Assembly (NCBI RefSeq): GCF_018812025.1
Contig: NC_063061.1
Coordinates: 7,482,711 to 7,546,710 of the forward strand
Direction of reading: 5' to 3'
From: Megalobrama amblycephala
Taxonomy: Eukaryota; Chordata; Actinopteri; Cypriniformes; Xenocyprididae
Length of the DNA stretch: 64,000 nt
This document shows positions 1 to 12,265 of the stretch, piece by piece. The position numbers and the translations under genes were made by a program. Below the pieces are notes generated by a model. That model was not told where the DNA came from and made no database searches. It saw only the letters and a list, made by a program, of their open reading frames with translations. Each line of letters begins with the position of its first letter. Position 1 is the first letter of the stretch.

Positions 1-460
1 AAGCCCCGGGTATACTTCACTTTCCGCGCTCGGACGCGTCTCGCGCGCAGTCGCGTCCGCGCGTCCTTCAAATGCCTTGTCCAAATACCCACACTTGCGG
101 TCTTGGCCACTTGAGAGCTCGCGCACGCGAGTAAGTGCGCAAGACTGTCCCATATCTAAAAATGCCCAAGTGTAGTGCCTTTAGTGCACACTAAACCCAC
201 ACTACCTTGAATACCGCTTCTGAGCTGTATTCGAGGCCAAGTGTATCCCATCATGCATTATGTTTGGAACATCACATGCCCCGAAATCGTGAGATGTCAA
301 GGAAAACATACGACTGCAAGTTAAATTAATTAATACATATAATTTGGTAGTAAAATATAAAGTGTTGCGCATTTTATTGATGCAAAGATGTGTGGGATGT
401 GTATTTTGTACATCATTTGCAACTGCTTTTTATTCACTAAGCAGGATCCGAGCAGAAAAT
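1..460. other. Unassigned GC-rich to AT-rich stretch
   Basis: The first 150 bases are rich in CpG and CGCG steps and then grade into AT-rich DNA. I see no open frame of note, no splice pattern and no repeat terminus that I recognise. It could be a MITE end or a CpG-rich fragment. Confidence 0.3.
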
Positions 461-552
461 AATGGATCCACCACTGCAACATAGTTCAGAATATACACCA
501 AGAGAACAAGAAACAAAAACGATGGAGAAGGCATGCTTCCGAGCCCTTGTCC

Positions 553-831
553 TTAAAGGGATAGTTCACCCAAAAATGAAAATTCTGTCATCATTAATTT
601 TACTCACTCTCATATTGTTCCAAACCTGTATTAATTTCTTTCTTCTGCTGAACACAAAATAAAATAAGATATTTTGAAGAATGTGGGCATAACCAAACAG
701 TTGGTGGCTTTTTCAAAATATCTTCTTTTATTTTGTGTTCAACAGAAGAAAGAAACTCATACAGGTTTGGAACAATATGAGAGTGAGTAAATGATGACAG
801 AATTTTCATTTTTGGTGAACTATCCCTTTAA
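553..831. repeat. Angel-like palindromic MITE with TTAA flanks
   Basis: The element begins TTAAAGGGATAGTTCACC and ends with its inverse complement, running into a second TTAA. The arms are long inverted copies of each other (for example the GTTCCAAACCTGTAT segment appears inverted near 760), so the whole 279 bp can fold back. There is no coding capacity. This terminus is very common in cyprinid genomes and matches what I know as Angel-type inverted-repeat elements. The superfamily (Kolobok or piggyBac, both TTAA users) is an inference. Confidence 0.85.
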
Positions 832-959
832 TGTTAATAATATATTTATTATTGTTATCTTCAGTTCTTACAGGTCCATCTAAACTGTTCATTTTATGTA
901 ATTATTTAAGTATTTATTTAAACATTGTCCATTCTATACATTTACATTTATTTTTTATA

Positions 960-1051
960 TAAAAAGATACTGTTTATCATAAGTTATTTGAACCGAGGGG
1001 CCCCCAAATGAAATTCTGCTTAGGGCCCCATCAAAGCTAGGGCCGGCCCTG
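960..1051 (-). mobile_element. hAT-like element terminus cutting a gag gene
   Basis: Read on the minus strand, a CAGGGCCGGCCCTAG terminus starts at 1051. It replaces the gag reading frame that runs down to 1052. CAG plus a GGCCGGCC-type end is common in fish hAT elements. The other end and the 8-bp duplication were not found, so it probably lies outside the window or has decayed. Confidence 0.45.
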
Positions 1052-1822
1052 AAGGTCGTTGATCTGTTGTGAGAGCAAGTCCAGACGTTCGTCAGTCCGA
1101 CGCTGGTGGGACTGGCGTAAAGTATGCAGATCCATCCGGAGATCAGCGATGGCCGATGCCAAATCAGCGATGGGCGTTGCTGATGCAGACGAGGGTTGCT
1201 GATGCACAGTCACTGGCATGATAGTTGTTGAATTGGCTACGCTGATGGCCAACTGTGCACGTTCACATTGACTGGCTATTTTTAAAGCACTGTCCAAAGT
1301 TACTGCTCCGTGTTCATGTATTTTCAATTGAAGTGCAGGATCTAAGCCAGTAACGAATCTACGAAAAATCTCACAATTTCGAGCCGTGACGTCATACTGA
1401 GGAAAAGCTTCAGTCACTAAGCTGGTGAGCTCAGCTGCATAAACTTCGAGAGGCTCCTGAGGTTTGCGGGGACGAGCATTCAAATACGTTTGGAACGTGG
1501 CCAAAAATGTTGCACGCCCAAAAACAGCACTTAAACTGGCCTTAGTCAGATCATAGTCCGCTTTAACAGCAGGGGAGAGAGACTGCCAATATGCAAATGC
1601 AGGTCCTGTAAGCTTAGCAGGAAGAAGTTTAGCTTTATCTGGTGGTGTGGCAGAGACGTTAAGTGCAACTTCAAACCTCTGTATCCATAAGCCAAACGGT
1701 TCAGCGTTATCGCCCGAAAAGGGGGCAGGAAGATCAATTTTGAAGGGCACATGTGAAGTTGTACCAGCCATCGCGTTCTGTGGTTGCGGCAGCTCCACGA
1801 TATCATTTCCATCATCAGACAT
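1052..1822 (-). pseudogene. Truncated Ty3-type gag protein
   Basis: An uninterrupted minus-strand frame of about 257 codons starts at an ATG at 1822-1820 (MSDDGNDIVELPQ). The body looks like a retrotransposon capsid domain: FSGDNAEPFGLWIQRFE, then a helical stretch with AFAYWQSL and FQTYLNARPRKPQEPLEVYA. The C-terminal third is a predicted coiled coil (ADLRMDLHTLRQ). The frame is lost at 1051 where the hAT-like terminus starts, so zinc knuckle, protease and pol are missing. An ATG further upstream in the same frame lies in the leader next to the LTR and is not a credible start. Assignment to Ty3/gypsy rests on the capsid-like pattern and the LTR/PBS behind it; the family is unknown. Confidence 0.7.
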
Positions 1823-2032
1823 TTTGTGTGCGAGCAACGGAGAGAGGGGGGGAGAAAAAAAAAAAAAAAATCGCACGTAATCCGAACTTGCAAAAAATAT
1901 AGCTCGTAAAATATTATGGACAATATAAACGTGCCTGCAGGTTGATGTGGCTATTTTACATTGTTCACAGTCAAGCAGAAAATGTCCGTACAGAAAACAT
2001 AAAGATAAATAGCCAACCAGCGCTGCCACCAG

Positions 2033-2375
2033 TGTAATACTCGGATTTGTGTCTTGAGGAATCCGTGCTTACCGAGTATTATGCGTGGGTTCTTGGCTAT
2101 TTTCTGTATCTGTTGTGGCCACCGGATAGAGGAGTCAGACCAAGACTTCTGTGCTCAGAACTCAGTGTTTATTTCGACATTTCTTTAACTGTGACTCTGA
2201 ATCGTCCCACCCGATTACCATGTGCGTTCTTCCCGAACCATCTCTCCCGCGCTCTCTTCTCGTTCTCCCCTTATCCTCGCGATATCTCGCGTACAATCTA
2301 ACTTTATTTAATTACGCTCGCGATATCTCGCGTACAATCTAACTTTATTTAAACCTTCCCATTTCAATTCTTACA
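2033..2375 (-). repeat. LTR of the minus-strand Ty3-type element, with PBS
   Basis: This 343-bp segment has inverted ends TGTAA/TTACA. On the minus strand it is followed after one base by TGGTGGCAGCGCTGG (about 2017-2031), which has the TGG start expected of a tRNA primer-binding site. The gag start lies about 200 bp further on. That order (LTR, PBS, leader, gag) identifies it as the 5' LTR. The partner LTR is not in the window. Confidence 0.7.
2276..2352. repeat. 41-bp tandem duplication inside the LTR
   Basis: A unit starting CTCGCGATATCTCGCG at 2276 is repeated at 2317 with period 41, and both copies end in CTAACTTTATTTAA. It sits in the U3-side part of the minus-strand LTR, so it could duplicate promoter elements. 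Confidence 0.75.
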
Positions 2376-2454
2376 CACTATTTCCTAAATGCATATATTG
2401 TTATTTCTGATTGGCGGTGTTTATCTTTGTAATTTGGTGAAGATTAGTTATACA

Positions 2455-3640
2455 ATGGAGTTCAGTATCGAAGCTTTTAGAATTTCACCTACTTTGCAGG
2501 CATTAGAGAAGTGTCGTAAATCTGATTTGCTTTTGGTAGCCGGTTTTTATTATATATCTGTTCCAAAGGCTGGGACAAAGCGGGAAATTAGAGAAACATT
2601 GTGTGAAAAGTTAGTGAGTATATGCGTTTTGGAAGGTGATGGAACCAGTCCAGGTTTTCCCCATGCCTAAGCAGGTGTGCAAGACGCGGAAGTTCCTTTT
2701 GGAGAATCTTTTGAGGTAAACGCTGTTCCTAATTCACTTGTAGGCTCAAATACTGAGGATTTTAGATTGGCAGTTAGACTAATTTGATTTAAAGAATTTG
2801 ATTTAGAGGTGAAACAGCAAAAGCATAGTACACAGCTGTTAAAGATGAAGCAGTACGAGCTGGAAAGACAAGGCACAAGGCGTTTGTCGGTGAGTAACGT
2901 TACTTGTAAAGTTCCTATATCACCAATGACCGATACTGCTAATGTTAATTATTTTACGTTACCTACAGCAAATTCTAACGATTTTGACATTAGTATACAA
3001 ATTAGATTGATTCCCACGTTTAGAGAAATGGAGGTTGGTTCATATTTTAACGCATTTGAATGCATATTTGCCGCTTTGCATTGGCCTAGAGAAATTTGGC
3101 CGCATTTGCTTCGGAAAGGCTCAAGAAGTTTGTGCTGCATTGTCACTTGAAGAGAGTCTTAATTACGATTCTTTAAAAGCATTAGTGCTCAGAGCTTATG
3201 AATTAATGAAAAGGCGACTCTTTTTGATAAGTGGTGCCAATCCAGTAAGATATTTGATTTTGTGAAGCTTTGTGAATTAGTGTTGCTTGAAGATTTCAAG
3301 AATTCGTTGTCCAATAAAACCGGTGCATCTGAATGATCAGAAGGTGACCACACTTTCGCAGGCCGCTGTTTGTGTAGATGAATTTGTTCTAATGCGTAAA
3401 AAATATTTTTTTTCCACCTAATCGTAGGGAAAATTCTCAAATTAGTGTGGGTAAAAATATAAGATATTTGAAACCTTCAGTTACAATTCAAGTAGAAACT
3501 TGTGAATGCTTCTACTGCAATGAATTTGGTCATTTGATTGCGGTTTGTCCGGTACTGAAAAAGAGAAATCAGTCGTTAAAAGGGGATAATCCTAAAAGTG
3601 TTGGTTTCGTTTGTGTACAATCGAAAATAACTACAATGAA
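2455..3640 (+). pseudogene. Gmr1-A gag (capsid plus zinc knuckle), decayed
   Basis: The frame opens at an ATG at 2455 (MEFSIEAFRISPTLQALEKC). After frameshifts it continues as a capsid region with IRLIPTFREMEVGSYFNAFE near 3000-3060, then GKAQEVCAALSLEESLNYDS near 3120-3170 in another frame. This resembles the SCAN-like capsid of fish Ty3 elements. A CX2CX4HX4C zinc knuckle (CFYCNEFGHLIAVC) lies at 3507-3548. Several stops and at least three frame changes are present. It is followed directly by the protease remnant. Confidence 0.75.
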
Positions 3641-3776
3641 CTAAAGGTTGATCCACTTTATGATCCAGTTAGTTTCGATGGTATGGTGTCTTTCATTGAT
3701 CAAAAAGAAACAAAACCAATTCGAACTTTCCGTGACACCAGATCAACTCAGTCATTTATACTTGATAGTGTGTTAC
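3641..3776 (+). pseudogene. Gmr1-A aspartic protease, N-terminal part
   Basis: In-frame sequence PIRTFRDTRSTQSFIL corresponds to the region around the catalytic Asp-Thr/Ser-Gly of retroviral-type proteases, with the Gly position changed, so activity is unlikely. The frame is cut at 3776 by the BEL element and resumes at 12483. Confidence 0.65.
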
Positions 3777-4086
3777 TGTAAGAGCCATATGTTATTTGTT
3801 TTCTATTTAGATGTGGAATAAATAATTATGTGTGTTAAACAATTGTAAAATAATTATAAAAGTAAATAATTTAATAAGTGTATTTCATTTCATATTGACG
3901 ATGATGTAATTTCTGGAAAAGATCGCTAGTCTTTGTGAAGCAACGGTGGACCGTGTAACATTTTTCCAGTTAATTTTGTTGTTAAACTTTATCTAAAGAA
4001 AGTTTCTGGACTACGGAATGTTATTCGAGTTCAAATCATGTTCACACAAGAAGGATTGATGAAAATTTAGAAGCATTGCTATCACA
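3777..4086 (+). repeat. BEL/Pao 5' LTR
   Basis: This 310-bp LTR runs from TGTAAGAGCC to GCTATCACA. It is near-identical to the 3' LTR but lacks about 20 bases that the 3' copy has around 12324-12345. No clear primer-binding site was seen directly after it. Confidence 0.88.
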
Positions 4087-4459
4087 AAGAAAATAAAAAA
4101 ACTTGCTGTGGATATGGAGAACGAAAGTGAAAGTGCGCGGGTGGCACGCATTTGAATTGACGGCAAAAACACCATCAACGGAATCATTGTCTGTGGATGA
4201 ACACTGAAATGTTTCACGATCGTGGACTATGAATAATGGACAGTGCTTTATTCTCCAGTGGATTTAAAACTGCGTCACAGAGAAGAACGTCGCTACTTGT
4301 TTAAGTTCCGCTATTTAAACGAGGTAAAGGACTTTTAAATCAGCTATAAAATGAATGCAATGCATGTTTGAAGAAGTTGAAATGCATACGATTGATATGG
4401 AAAGGTATTGTGCATACTTTTAATCGTCTGCAAGCAGTTTGTGCATTCATGTAAATAAG

Positions 4460-6325
4460 ATGGCTGAAGGGGGAGAGGATGTTGCCGTTTTTGTACACAA
4501 GAGGCCGCTTAAACCCACTGAAAGAGCGTTAGAAGAGCAGCTTCACAGACACATTGTACTAAGAAGAGCGAAATTATCTGCTCTAACCAGTAAAAGCAAA
4601 GCCATTGAAAAGTTGATGATTGATGAGGAAAATCTGCAGAATGTACAAGAGTTGATGCAACTTGACTGCACAATTGCTAACTGAGTTTACTGAGTTAAAT
4701 CTGCAAGTTTAAGATCTTTTGCCTGAAGATGAAAAGATTGCAGATCAACAAAATTGGTTTCAGCCTAAAATGGATTCCCTGAGACTTTTTGAAAAACTGG
4801 ATTGCTGCTGTTGGTGATAAAAAAGGTCAAAATGACAATCTTGATATGGAGGATGATGTTAGTCCTCACGACAGTGCCTCACAGGTATCTGCGAACAAGA
4901 GTGAATCTAAAAAGAAGCATGATTCAGATATTGAAAGTGGATCAGTTTCCTCCTCAGTATCGTCAGCTTGTGCACGAGAAGAATCGAAACGTGCAGCTCT
5001 GCTAGCAAGGGCAGCATCCCTGAAGAAAAAGCAACAACTTGAAATTGAAAAGATGCAGCTCAGAGCAAAAATGGAGGAACTTGAAATAGAAACAGCTCTT
5101 GCAGAAAGCAATGCTAAATTAAAGGTCCTGAAAGAGTATGAACGATCAGATGATGGCAGAAGCAGCATACAATCTAAACCAAGAAGGAGTATCCACCAGA
5201 AGCAGTCAGAGCTGAAAACAGAGCAGAGTGACGATTTACCAGGTCATTCATCTGTGGCGAAAAGTAAAACGAACACCATCTCAAATCCAGTGTTACGTGC
5301 ACCACCACAGTTAGACACATTACTTGACTGAACTGCTAGTGAAACAGCAAAGACAAATTCAGCTTCCAAGTAAACACATCCAAGTGTTTACTGGTGATCC
5401 ATTGACTTTCAAATCCTCCATCAGGTCCTTTGAGCATACCATAGAGCACAAGATAGACAATGAAAAGGACAAGTTATATTACCTTGAACAATACACCGCC
5501 GGAGAGCCACAAGAGATAGTAAGAAGCTGTGAATATATGCCATCAAGCAGAGGTTTCAAGGAAGCAAAACAGTTGCTCCAAAGGCATTATGGAGATGAGC
5601 TAATCATAGCAAGTGCTTACATTGATAAAGCTTTAAAGTGGCCTCAGATCAAGTCTGATGGAGGTAAATCTTTGAGTGCATATGCTCTGTTCCTGATTGG
5701 TTGTCAGAATACAATGGAAGATGGAGAATTAATGGAGGAAATGGACAATCCTACCAATATGAGAGTTACACTTTCAAAGCTACCATACAAGATGAAAGAA
5801 AGGTGGAGATCAGAAGCTTACGACATCAAAAAGCGAAAAGGAGTAAGAGCAAGATTTACTCATTTAGTTGACTTTATTGATCGTCAAGCTGAAGTGGCCA
5901 TGGATCCTCTCTTCGGTGACATACTGGATCATCGCAATGTTGTAACAGCAAAGGTGAATCAGAAAGAAAGGTTTCCTACTAAAAAAGGGATAACAAAGAG
6001 CAGCTTTGCAACCAATATTTGCATGGAGGAAAGAAGACCTCAAATTGTGTTAAGGAAACAGGTCAGTCCACCCAAGAGCCTCAATGCCTTTGAAAAACCA
6101 TGTATGTTTTGTACAAAGGATCATGCTCTTGAATCATGCAGTGAAATAAAAGAGCAGCCACATAAGGTACGTGTGGTGTTCCTGAAGTCTAAGGGCTTAT
6201 GTTTTGGATGCTTAATTCAAGGCCATCTTAGCAAGACTTGCAAAAAGAGAATGGAATGTAAAGAATGTTCCCCAAAACACCCAGACATTCTACACATTAC
6301 CAATTCTACACATTATGTAGAATGA
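4460..6325 (+). pseudogene. BEL/Pao gag, broken into three frames
   Basis: The start MAEGGEDVAVFVHKRPLKP at 4460 leads an N-terminal helical region that stops at 4684. The frame resumes around 4789-5331 with a charged, coiled-coil-rich section (KKKQQLEIEKMQLRAKMEEL). It then shifts into the capsid-like section 5324-6325 with PSKHIQVFTGDPLTFKSSI and YLEQYTAGEPQEIVRSCEY, the pattern of the DUF1759 family of BEL/Pao gag. The C-terminus has cysteine clusters (CMFCTKDHALESC and CFGCLIQGHLSKTC) like BEL zinc knuckles. At least two frame breaks make it inactive. Confidence 0.85.
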
Positions 6326-6790
6326 GAACCAAAAAGGTACAAAAGATATTGAAACACCAGACAAGAAGATCTCAGATGTGAAGTCGATGTTTTATCAGGT
6401 TAGGGTTCCCGAGGAGGACGCAGATCTGCTTCGCTTTCTTTGGTGGCCAGAGGGCAATTTGAATGCACCTATAGAATAATGGTGCACTTATTCGGAGCCA
6501 CTTCATCTAGCTGCGCCTCTTATGCATTGAAAAGGACTGCAGAGGACAGAAAAGAAGTAGCATCTCCAAAGGCTGTTGAAACAGTTATGCACAATTTTTA
6601 CGTGGATGATTGAAATCTGTGTCTACAGAACAAGCAGCAATTGACTTGGCAAGTGATGTTCGGAAGTTGTGTGCTGAAGGAGGTTTCTGCTTAACCAAGT
6701 GGGTATCAGAGAAAGACCCAGAAAAACAAGTGTCCCTTCTAAAGGGATCAAATGCAATAAAACAGATCAACAATGGAGAACAAGTCACTG
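6326..6790 (+). pseudogene. BEL/Pao reverse transcriptase remnant
   Basis: Fragments in changing frames read VPEEDADLLRFLWW, then a stretch around the catalytic NFYVDD box (about 6593-6610). A stop follows YVDD directly. FCLTKWVSEKDPEKQVS follows. The protease and N-terminal RT are missing, as are the rest of RT and RNase H, so internal deletions are large on both sides. Confidence 0.75.
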
Positions 6791-7645
6791 AGCCTGGAAA
6801 ACTTGAATCAAGCAGAAATTCAGCTCATTCAATTCAGTCAGAAGCAACAATTTCAGGAAGAAATTGAGGCTCTGAGAAAGAATATTCCAATCAAGAAAAG
6901 AAGTCAGCTGTTCAAGCTTGACCCTGTACTTCAGGATGGGATACTAAGAGTGGGAGGTAGGCTCAACAGAGCTGCAATGTCAGAGGAATCCAGACATCCT
7001 GCAATCCTCTCAAAAGGCTCCAGGATTTCAACTCTAATTCTAAATGATATTCATCAAAGATATGGACACTGTGGTCGAAACGGCATGCTATCTACTCTCC
7101 GACAAAAGTTCTGGATCCCCCAAGCCAACTCAGCGATTCGAAAATTTATCCATAAATGTGCAATTGTCGCAGACTTAATGGAAGAGTTGGTGAGCAAAAA
7201 ATGGCAAACTTGCCAAAAGACCACTTGTTACCTGATAAACCCCCTTTCACGAATGTGGGGATCGATTACTTTGCACCCTTTGATGTAAAACGGGGCCGGA
7301 GTACTGTAAAAAGGTATGGAGTGTTGTTCACTTGCCTAACAATCAGAGCAGTACACATTGAGATAGCTGATAGTTTGAACACTGATTCATGCATAAACAC
7401 TTTGAGGCATTTTATAAGTAGAAGAGGACAGGTGTCAGTCATGCGCTCAGACAACGGTACAAATTTTGTCAGCGCAGAAAGAGAATTGCGAGAAGCACTG
7501 AGAAACCTGGACCATAACAAAATTGAAAACGTCACGCTACAGAAAGGGATTAAGTGGATTTTCAACAGTCCAGCTGCTTCTCATCAAGGTGGGGTTTGTG
7601 AGCGTCAAATCCGTACTGTAAGAAAGATACTCGGTGCTCTCTTAA

Positions 7646-9912
7646 CCCTCTGAGGTCTGAGGGTATCGCCGGCGATACCACCGTGGTTTTTTTCTTATCA
7701 GTGTGAAAGAAACTCAAAGTACTCCGTCAATGTTGCACATACAATTAAGAGTTATACACCATTTTAATCTGTGGAATATCTTCTTTCATTTGTGTACACT
7801 CAGAGCAAAAAGAAAATGTTGTGCTTTTTGTAAAATAAAGAAAACTAACATGATGCGTGATCTCTCGTCTCCCTCTGAACGAAGTCCAATCTGATAGTTC
7901 TCAGAAAATGAACTGTAACTTAGTGAATACTAATCACAAAAAAATTACACTTATGTCTAAAAAAACGTTAAGATGTCAGGTTTTAAAACATGTAAGTCAA
8001 ATCGAAAACAAACCTTCTGTGTTTATGTAATCTGTATGAAAAGAGAGCCATGTCAGAAGTCTGTGATTCAGCTCATTATCCGCTAATGCGGCCACACCCA
8101 CGGAGCCAGCGTTATTCAGACGCAAATTCAGTCAATACATGCATACATCATCTCAATCGTGTATTTATTGTCTTGAAAAGTGTTTTGAATAGCCATATTT
8201 AGCGATCTCTTGCCTCTGTTAGTTCCTTGATTGTCACATGATATGCCTCTTCTTTTACTGAGGCATTTGTGGACAAAAGGGGCAGAGCGCCCTCCGGCTG
8301 CAAGTATGAATTAAAAACACAGCATCCAGCGCTCATAATGATTACAATAAATATAGAATAATAAATATTACTCCTCTGTATAGAAAATTGATATAAACAT
8401 ATGAGAATCCATCAATATTTCTCCAAATGTGTATGTTTTTAAGCATATTAAGAAATTATGGTCAATATAAGATTTTAAGAGTCAAAATGTGAAGCTTGAG
8501 TCTTAGATCTTTTTAATGATGTATAGTTTGTCAACTGCACATCAACATTTAGGCTCTATAATATAGAAAATATAGTAGCCTATATGAAATGCCCTAGAGG
8601 TAGGAATGTTCAGATGCTTTGCATCACAGAAATACATTATATTTTAAAGTATATTAAAATAGAAAACCATTATTTGGTTAGAGACTTGAGACTTCTTTTA
8701 AAAACATTTGTCACGGTTCATGAATCCGCTGTCTCATTCTGGTGTCTGTGTGGTTCTGTGGTGTGTCACCTGATTGTTCGTGTGGGCGTCGCCGCTGATT
8801 ATCTGATCAGCGGCAGCTGTTCGCAATTACACCTGCCTATATAATGCCTTGTCTTTCGTCTCATGTTTGTCAGATCGTTGTGTGGAGTCCTGGTGTTAGT
8901 GTCCCGTGTTTGCTCGTTTTTGTATGTTCCTTGGATTGGATTTCTCGTCTTTGTTTCCTGTTTCCTGTTTCCTCGTTGGATCGTTCTCTGGATTTCACCC
9001 ACGGATTCACTCGGCACAGTTTCATGGACACACTTCACCAGTCACCATTCATCAGGACTCTCATCACCCATCGAGGTCCCTGCGTCACCACTCTCCTGCT
9101 GTGTTCGTTGTGTCTTACCTGTGACTGACCATCTGTGTGTGAAGCTCTTAATAAAGAGATTAACTTGCAATTGCATCCGTCGTTCTTTACGTGACAACAT
9201 TATAATGGCAATGTGTTCAATCTTTTGACTGGTACTGTAATTTAACATAGGCCTATACAAAATTTTCTTCATATCATGTGCAATAATACGTGCATGCATG
9301 AGATCACAAAAATCATGTTTTTTTTTTTTTTGTCCTGAGTGGACTTTAATCCTGTTATCAGCATGATCACAGAGGGTTTTTTTCACAGCCTACCTGACTG
9401 AAAGGCCTCATTAATATGCAAGTCATTTCAGGTCATTATTATGCAATTCTTTTGTCTTCTCAGATGAGAATCACCCATTATTCATGATGATTCACGCCTC
9501 CACACATACTGTGTTTCTTGACCAAAAGTGTCTTAGAAAATTTAAATCTCTCTATTGTTTTATATGAAGGAGTAGGAAGGATAATTTTTACTTCATTCTG
9601 AAGCAAAAACTCTAGTCTAAAAACCTGCAATACCCAAATTCCTTGTGAACACAGTTTTAATAGATTTTTTTGGCCTTATTTCAGTGACTTAAGTTTTTTG
9701 TTTTTTCAATAACCACGCATAAACGTTATTCCTTCAAAAAACACAAACATGTACATACATGTTCCTCACATATTATTGTAGCCTAGTTTGTGCTGAATAC
9801 AGTGTAATGACACTTTTGTCATTAATATGTTTATGAACACCTGAAAAAAGCACAAATGTCAGGGCATGTCAAAACTTCTCCAGGGCCCCAAAAATCCTCA
9901 GACCCCTGAGGG
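7646..9912 (+). mobile_element. piggyBac-like non-autonomous element, copy A (TTAA)
   Basis: TTAA at 7642-7645 and 9913-9916 flank termini beginning CCCTCTGAGGTCTGAGG on the left and, read inverted on the right, CCCTCAGGGGTCTGAGG. A CCYT start beside TTAA fits piggyBac-type ends. No transposase is recognisable. A sister copy lies inverted at 16547-19188 and shares both ends. It interrupts BEL integrase and contains a solo LTR. About 1.77 kb remain without that LTR; I see nothing else definable inside. Confidence 0.85.
8709..9196 (+). repeat. Solo LTR with ACATT duplication
   Basis: The 488-bp segment has inverted ends TGTCAC/GTGACA and is bracketed by ACATT at 8704-8708 and 9197-9201. It contains a CTATATAA TATA-like box near 8837 and AATAAAG near 9150, in the order expected for a plus-strand LTR. 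No internal retroviral sequence adjoins it, so it is a solo LTR left by recombination. Confidence 0.88.
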
Positions 9913-10656
9913 TTAAGGGAACAGACTATCACTGATGACAGTCTTCATACCATCATGTGTGAGGTGGAAAGCATCATCAACAATAGACCAATAACTAGTA
10001 CCTCAGAAGATCCAAATGACCTTGAGCCTCTGACGCCAAACCATTTACTGTTGTTGAAAACTAAACCCAGCTTACCACCAGGTGTCTTTAACAAGGAGGA
10101 CCAATATGCAAGAAAATGTTGGAGACAAGTCCAGTATCTCGCCGATTTGTTCTGGAGCAGGTGGACTCATGAGTACCTGCCCATTCTTCAGGAACGCAGT
10201 AAATGGTCAAGATTTAAAAGGAACTTTGAACCTGGTGATGTGGTGTTAGTTGTGGACAGTTCTTCCCCCCGCAATTCTCCAGTGGAACTGTACGCCGTGT
10301 AAAGTTAAAGACCAAAACAAATGTACTGGAGAGACCTGTAAATAAACTGTGCTTAATTCAAAAGGCAATTTAAGCATGAAGACTAACTAAGAACTATCAA
10401 AAGTAAAGGTAACTAAAGAAAAATGTGGAAGAACTAAGTAGTTATTTCTTATTCATAAATGTTTAAATTTAATGGCTCTTAGTATTAATGTATATAATAA
10501 TTGTTTGGTTTTTTGCCCAACCAATTAGGGGCCAGATGTGCAAGAGCCATATGTTATTTGTTTTCTATTTAGATGTGGAATAAATAATTATGTGTGTTAA
10601 ACAATTGTAAAATAATTATAAAAGTAAATAATTTAATAAGTGTATTTCATTTCATA

Positions 10657-12265
10657 CAGTTGTGGCCAGAATTATTAGACCCCTTCATAAATATGATCAA
10701 AGATGACTCTAAAAATAAATCTGCATTGTTTATCCTTTTGATCTTTAATTCATAAAATTAGCAAAAATCTAACCTTTCATTGAAGGTAAAGAATTGAAAG
10801 TGGGGGGAAAATAGCATTAAGAAATAAATGTTTTTCTCCAAAACACGTTGCCCACAATTATTAGCACCCCTAGAATTTTTTATGAGTAAAATATCTCTGA
10901 AGTATATTCCCATTCATATTTAAATTTTTTTAGCTCACCAGGGTGATCATGAACATGAAATTGTCCAGCCATGACTTCCTGTTGCACAGGAGTATAAACA
11001 TGAAGAAACACAAATGCCAAATTCCCTTAATCATTCATCACATTGTGAAAAACCAAAGAATATAGTTCTGATGTGTAGCAAATGATTATCGAGCTTCACA
11101 AAATAGAAAGTGGCTGTAAGAAAATAGCTGAAGCATTGAAAATCCCCATTTCCACTATCAGGGCAATAATTGAGAAGTTCCAATCAACTAAAGATGTTAC
11201 AAATCTGACTGAAAGAGGACGTGTGTCTAAATAATCCTAATGCATAGTGAGGAGGAAAGTTTGAGTGGCCAAAGACTCTCCAAGGATCACAGCTGGAGAA
11301 TTGCAGAGATTAGTTGAGTCTTGAGTCTCAGAAAGCCTTAAAAAAAATAGTCAAAAGCACCTACATCCCCACAAGATGTTCGGGAGGGTTTCAAGAAAAA
11401 TCCTCTGCTCTCATCCAGAAACAATCTCCAGCATATTCAGTTGTCAGTCAAGACTGGAACTTCAAACGGGACCGGCTTCTATGGTCAGATGAAACTAAAA
11501 AAAGAGCTTTCTGGCAGCAAACCCACCAGATGGGTTTGGTGCACACATGGATAAAAAGTGCCCCATGTCCACAGTTAAATATACTGCTGGATCTTTAATG
11601 TTGTGGGCCTATTTTTGTGCTGGAGGTCCTGGACAACTTGTTCAGATATATCGTATCATGGATTCTATCAAATACTAACAGATAAAAAATCAAAACCTGA
11701 CCGCTTCTGCTAGAAATCTTATAATGGGCTGTGGTTGGATCATCCGTCGGGACAATGATCCAAAACAAACATCAAAACCAGCACAAAAATGTGTCACTGA
11801 GCACAAAATGAAGCTTCTGACATGGCCATCCCAGTCCCCTGACATGAACCCTAAAAAGAATGAATGGAGTGAACTGAAGAGAAGAAGCACCAACATGGAG
11901 CTGGAATCTGAAGGATCTGGAGAGATTCTGTATGAAGGAATGATCTCTGATCTCTTCTCAGGTGTTCTCCAAACTCATCAGGCATTATAAAAGAAGACTC
12001 AGAGATGTTCTCTTGGCAAAAGGAGGTTGCAAAAAGTATTGAAAAAAAGGGTGCTAATAATTGTGGGCAACGTGTTTTGGAGAAAAACATTTATTTCTTA
12101 ATGTTATCCCCCCCCCCCACACTTTCAATTCTTTACCTTCAATGAAAGGTTAGATTTTTGCTAATTTTATAAATTAAAGATCAAAAGGATAAACAATGCA
12201 GATTTATTTTTAGAGTCATCTTTGATCATATTTATGAAGGGGTCTAATAATTCTGGCCACAACTG
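10657..12265 (+). mobile_element. Tc1-like element, copy 1 (long TIRs)
   Basis: The 1609-bp element begins CAGTTGTGGCCAGAATTATT and ends with the inverse of that sequence, flanked by TA on both sides (10655-10656 and 12266-12267). The inverted repeats are about 200 bp each. It carries a decayed transposase on the plus strand. A second, inverted copy is at 17230-18689. The two are very alike, so activity was relatively recent. Confidence 0.92.
11082..12059 (+). pseudogene. Tc1-like transposase, copy 1
   Basis: Reading starts at an ATG at 11082 with a helix-turn-helix-like segment (KKIAEALKIPISTIRAII). It continues, with stops and frame changes, through RLLWSDETK (first catalytic Asp), IIRRDNDPKQTSK (second Asp) and WPSQSPDMNPKKNEW, where the third acidic residue of the PxEN-type motif appears as Lys. 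The sister copy has Glu there. The C-terminus ends near 12059 inside the right inverted repeat. Stops, frameshifts and the altered motif make it inactive. Confidence 0.8.

Larger units (their letters stand above)
6773..10302 (+). pseudogene. BEL/Pao integrase, interrupted by a TTAA element
   Basis: The frame 6773-7288 gives the lead-in (LDPVLQDGILRVGGRLNRA) and the zinc-binding region (HQRYGHCGRNGMLSTLRQKF). A frameshift moves to 7156-7653, the catalytic core with the three acidic positions: GIDYFAPF, RSDNGTNF and GGVCERQIR. After the nested element the frame resumes at about 9916 with SIINNRPITS and LTPNHLLLLK, and ends with WTHEYLPILQERSKW and FEPGDVVLVVD, the typical C-terminal domain of BEL integrases. 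It stops at 10302. Confidence 0.85.

Noticed and set aside
1647..1880. Plus-strand open frame opposite the truncated gag
   Set aside because: It is antisense to a clear capsid-like protein and has no motif of its own.
1823..2029. Upstream extension of the minus-strand gag frame
   Set aside because: It runs through a poly-T leader and up to the primer-binding site, so it is untranslated leader; the start at 1822 is preferred.
8844..9228. Open frames of 94 and 121 codons with hydrophobic stretches
   Set aside because: They lie wholly inside a solo LTR with perfect ends and target duplication.
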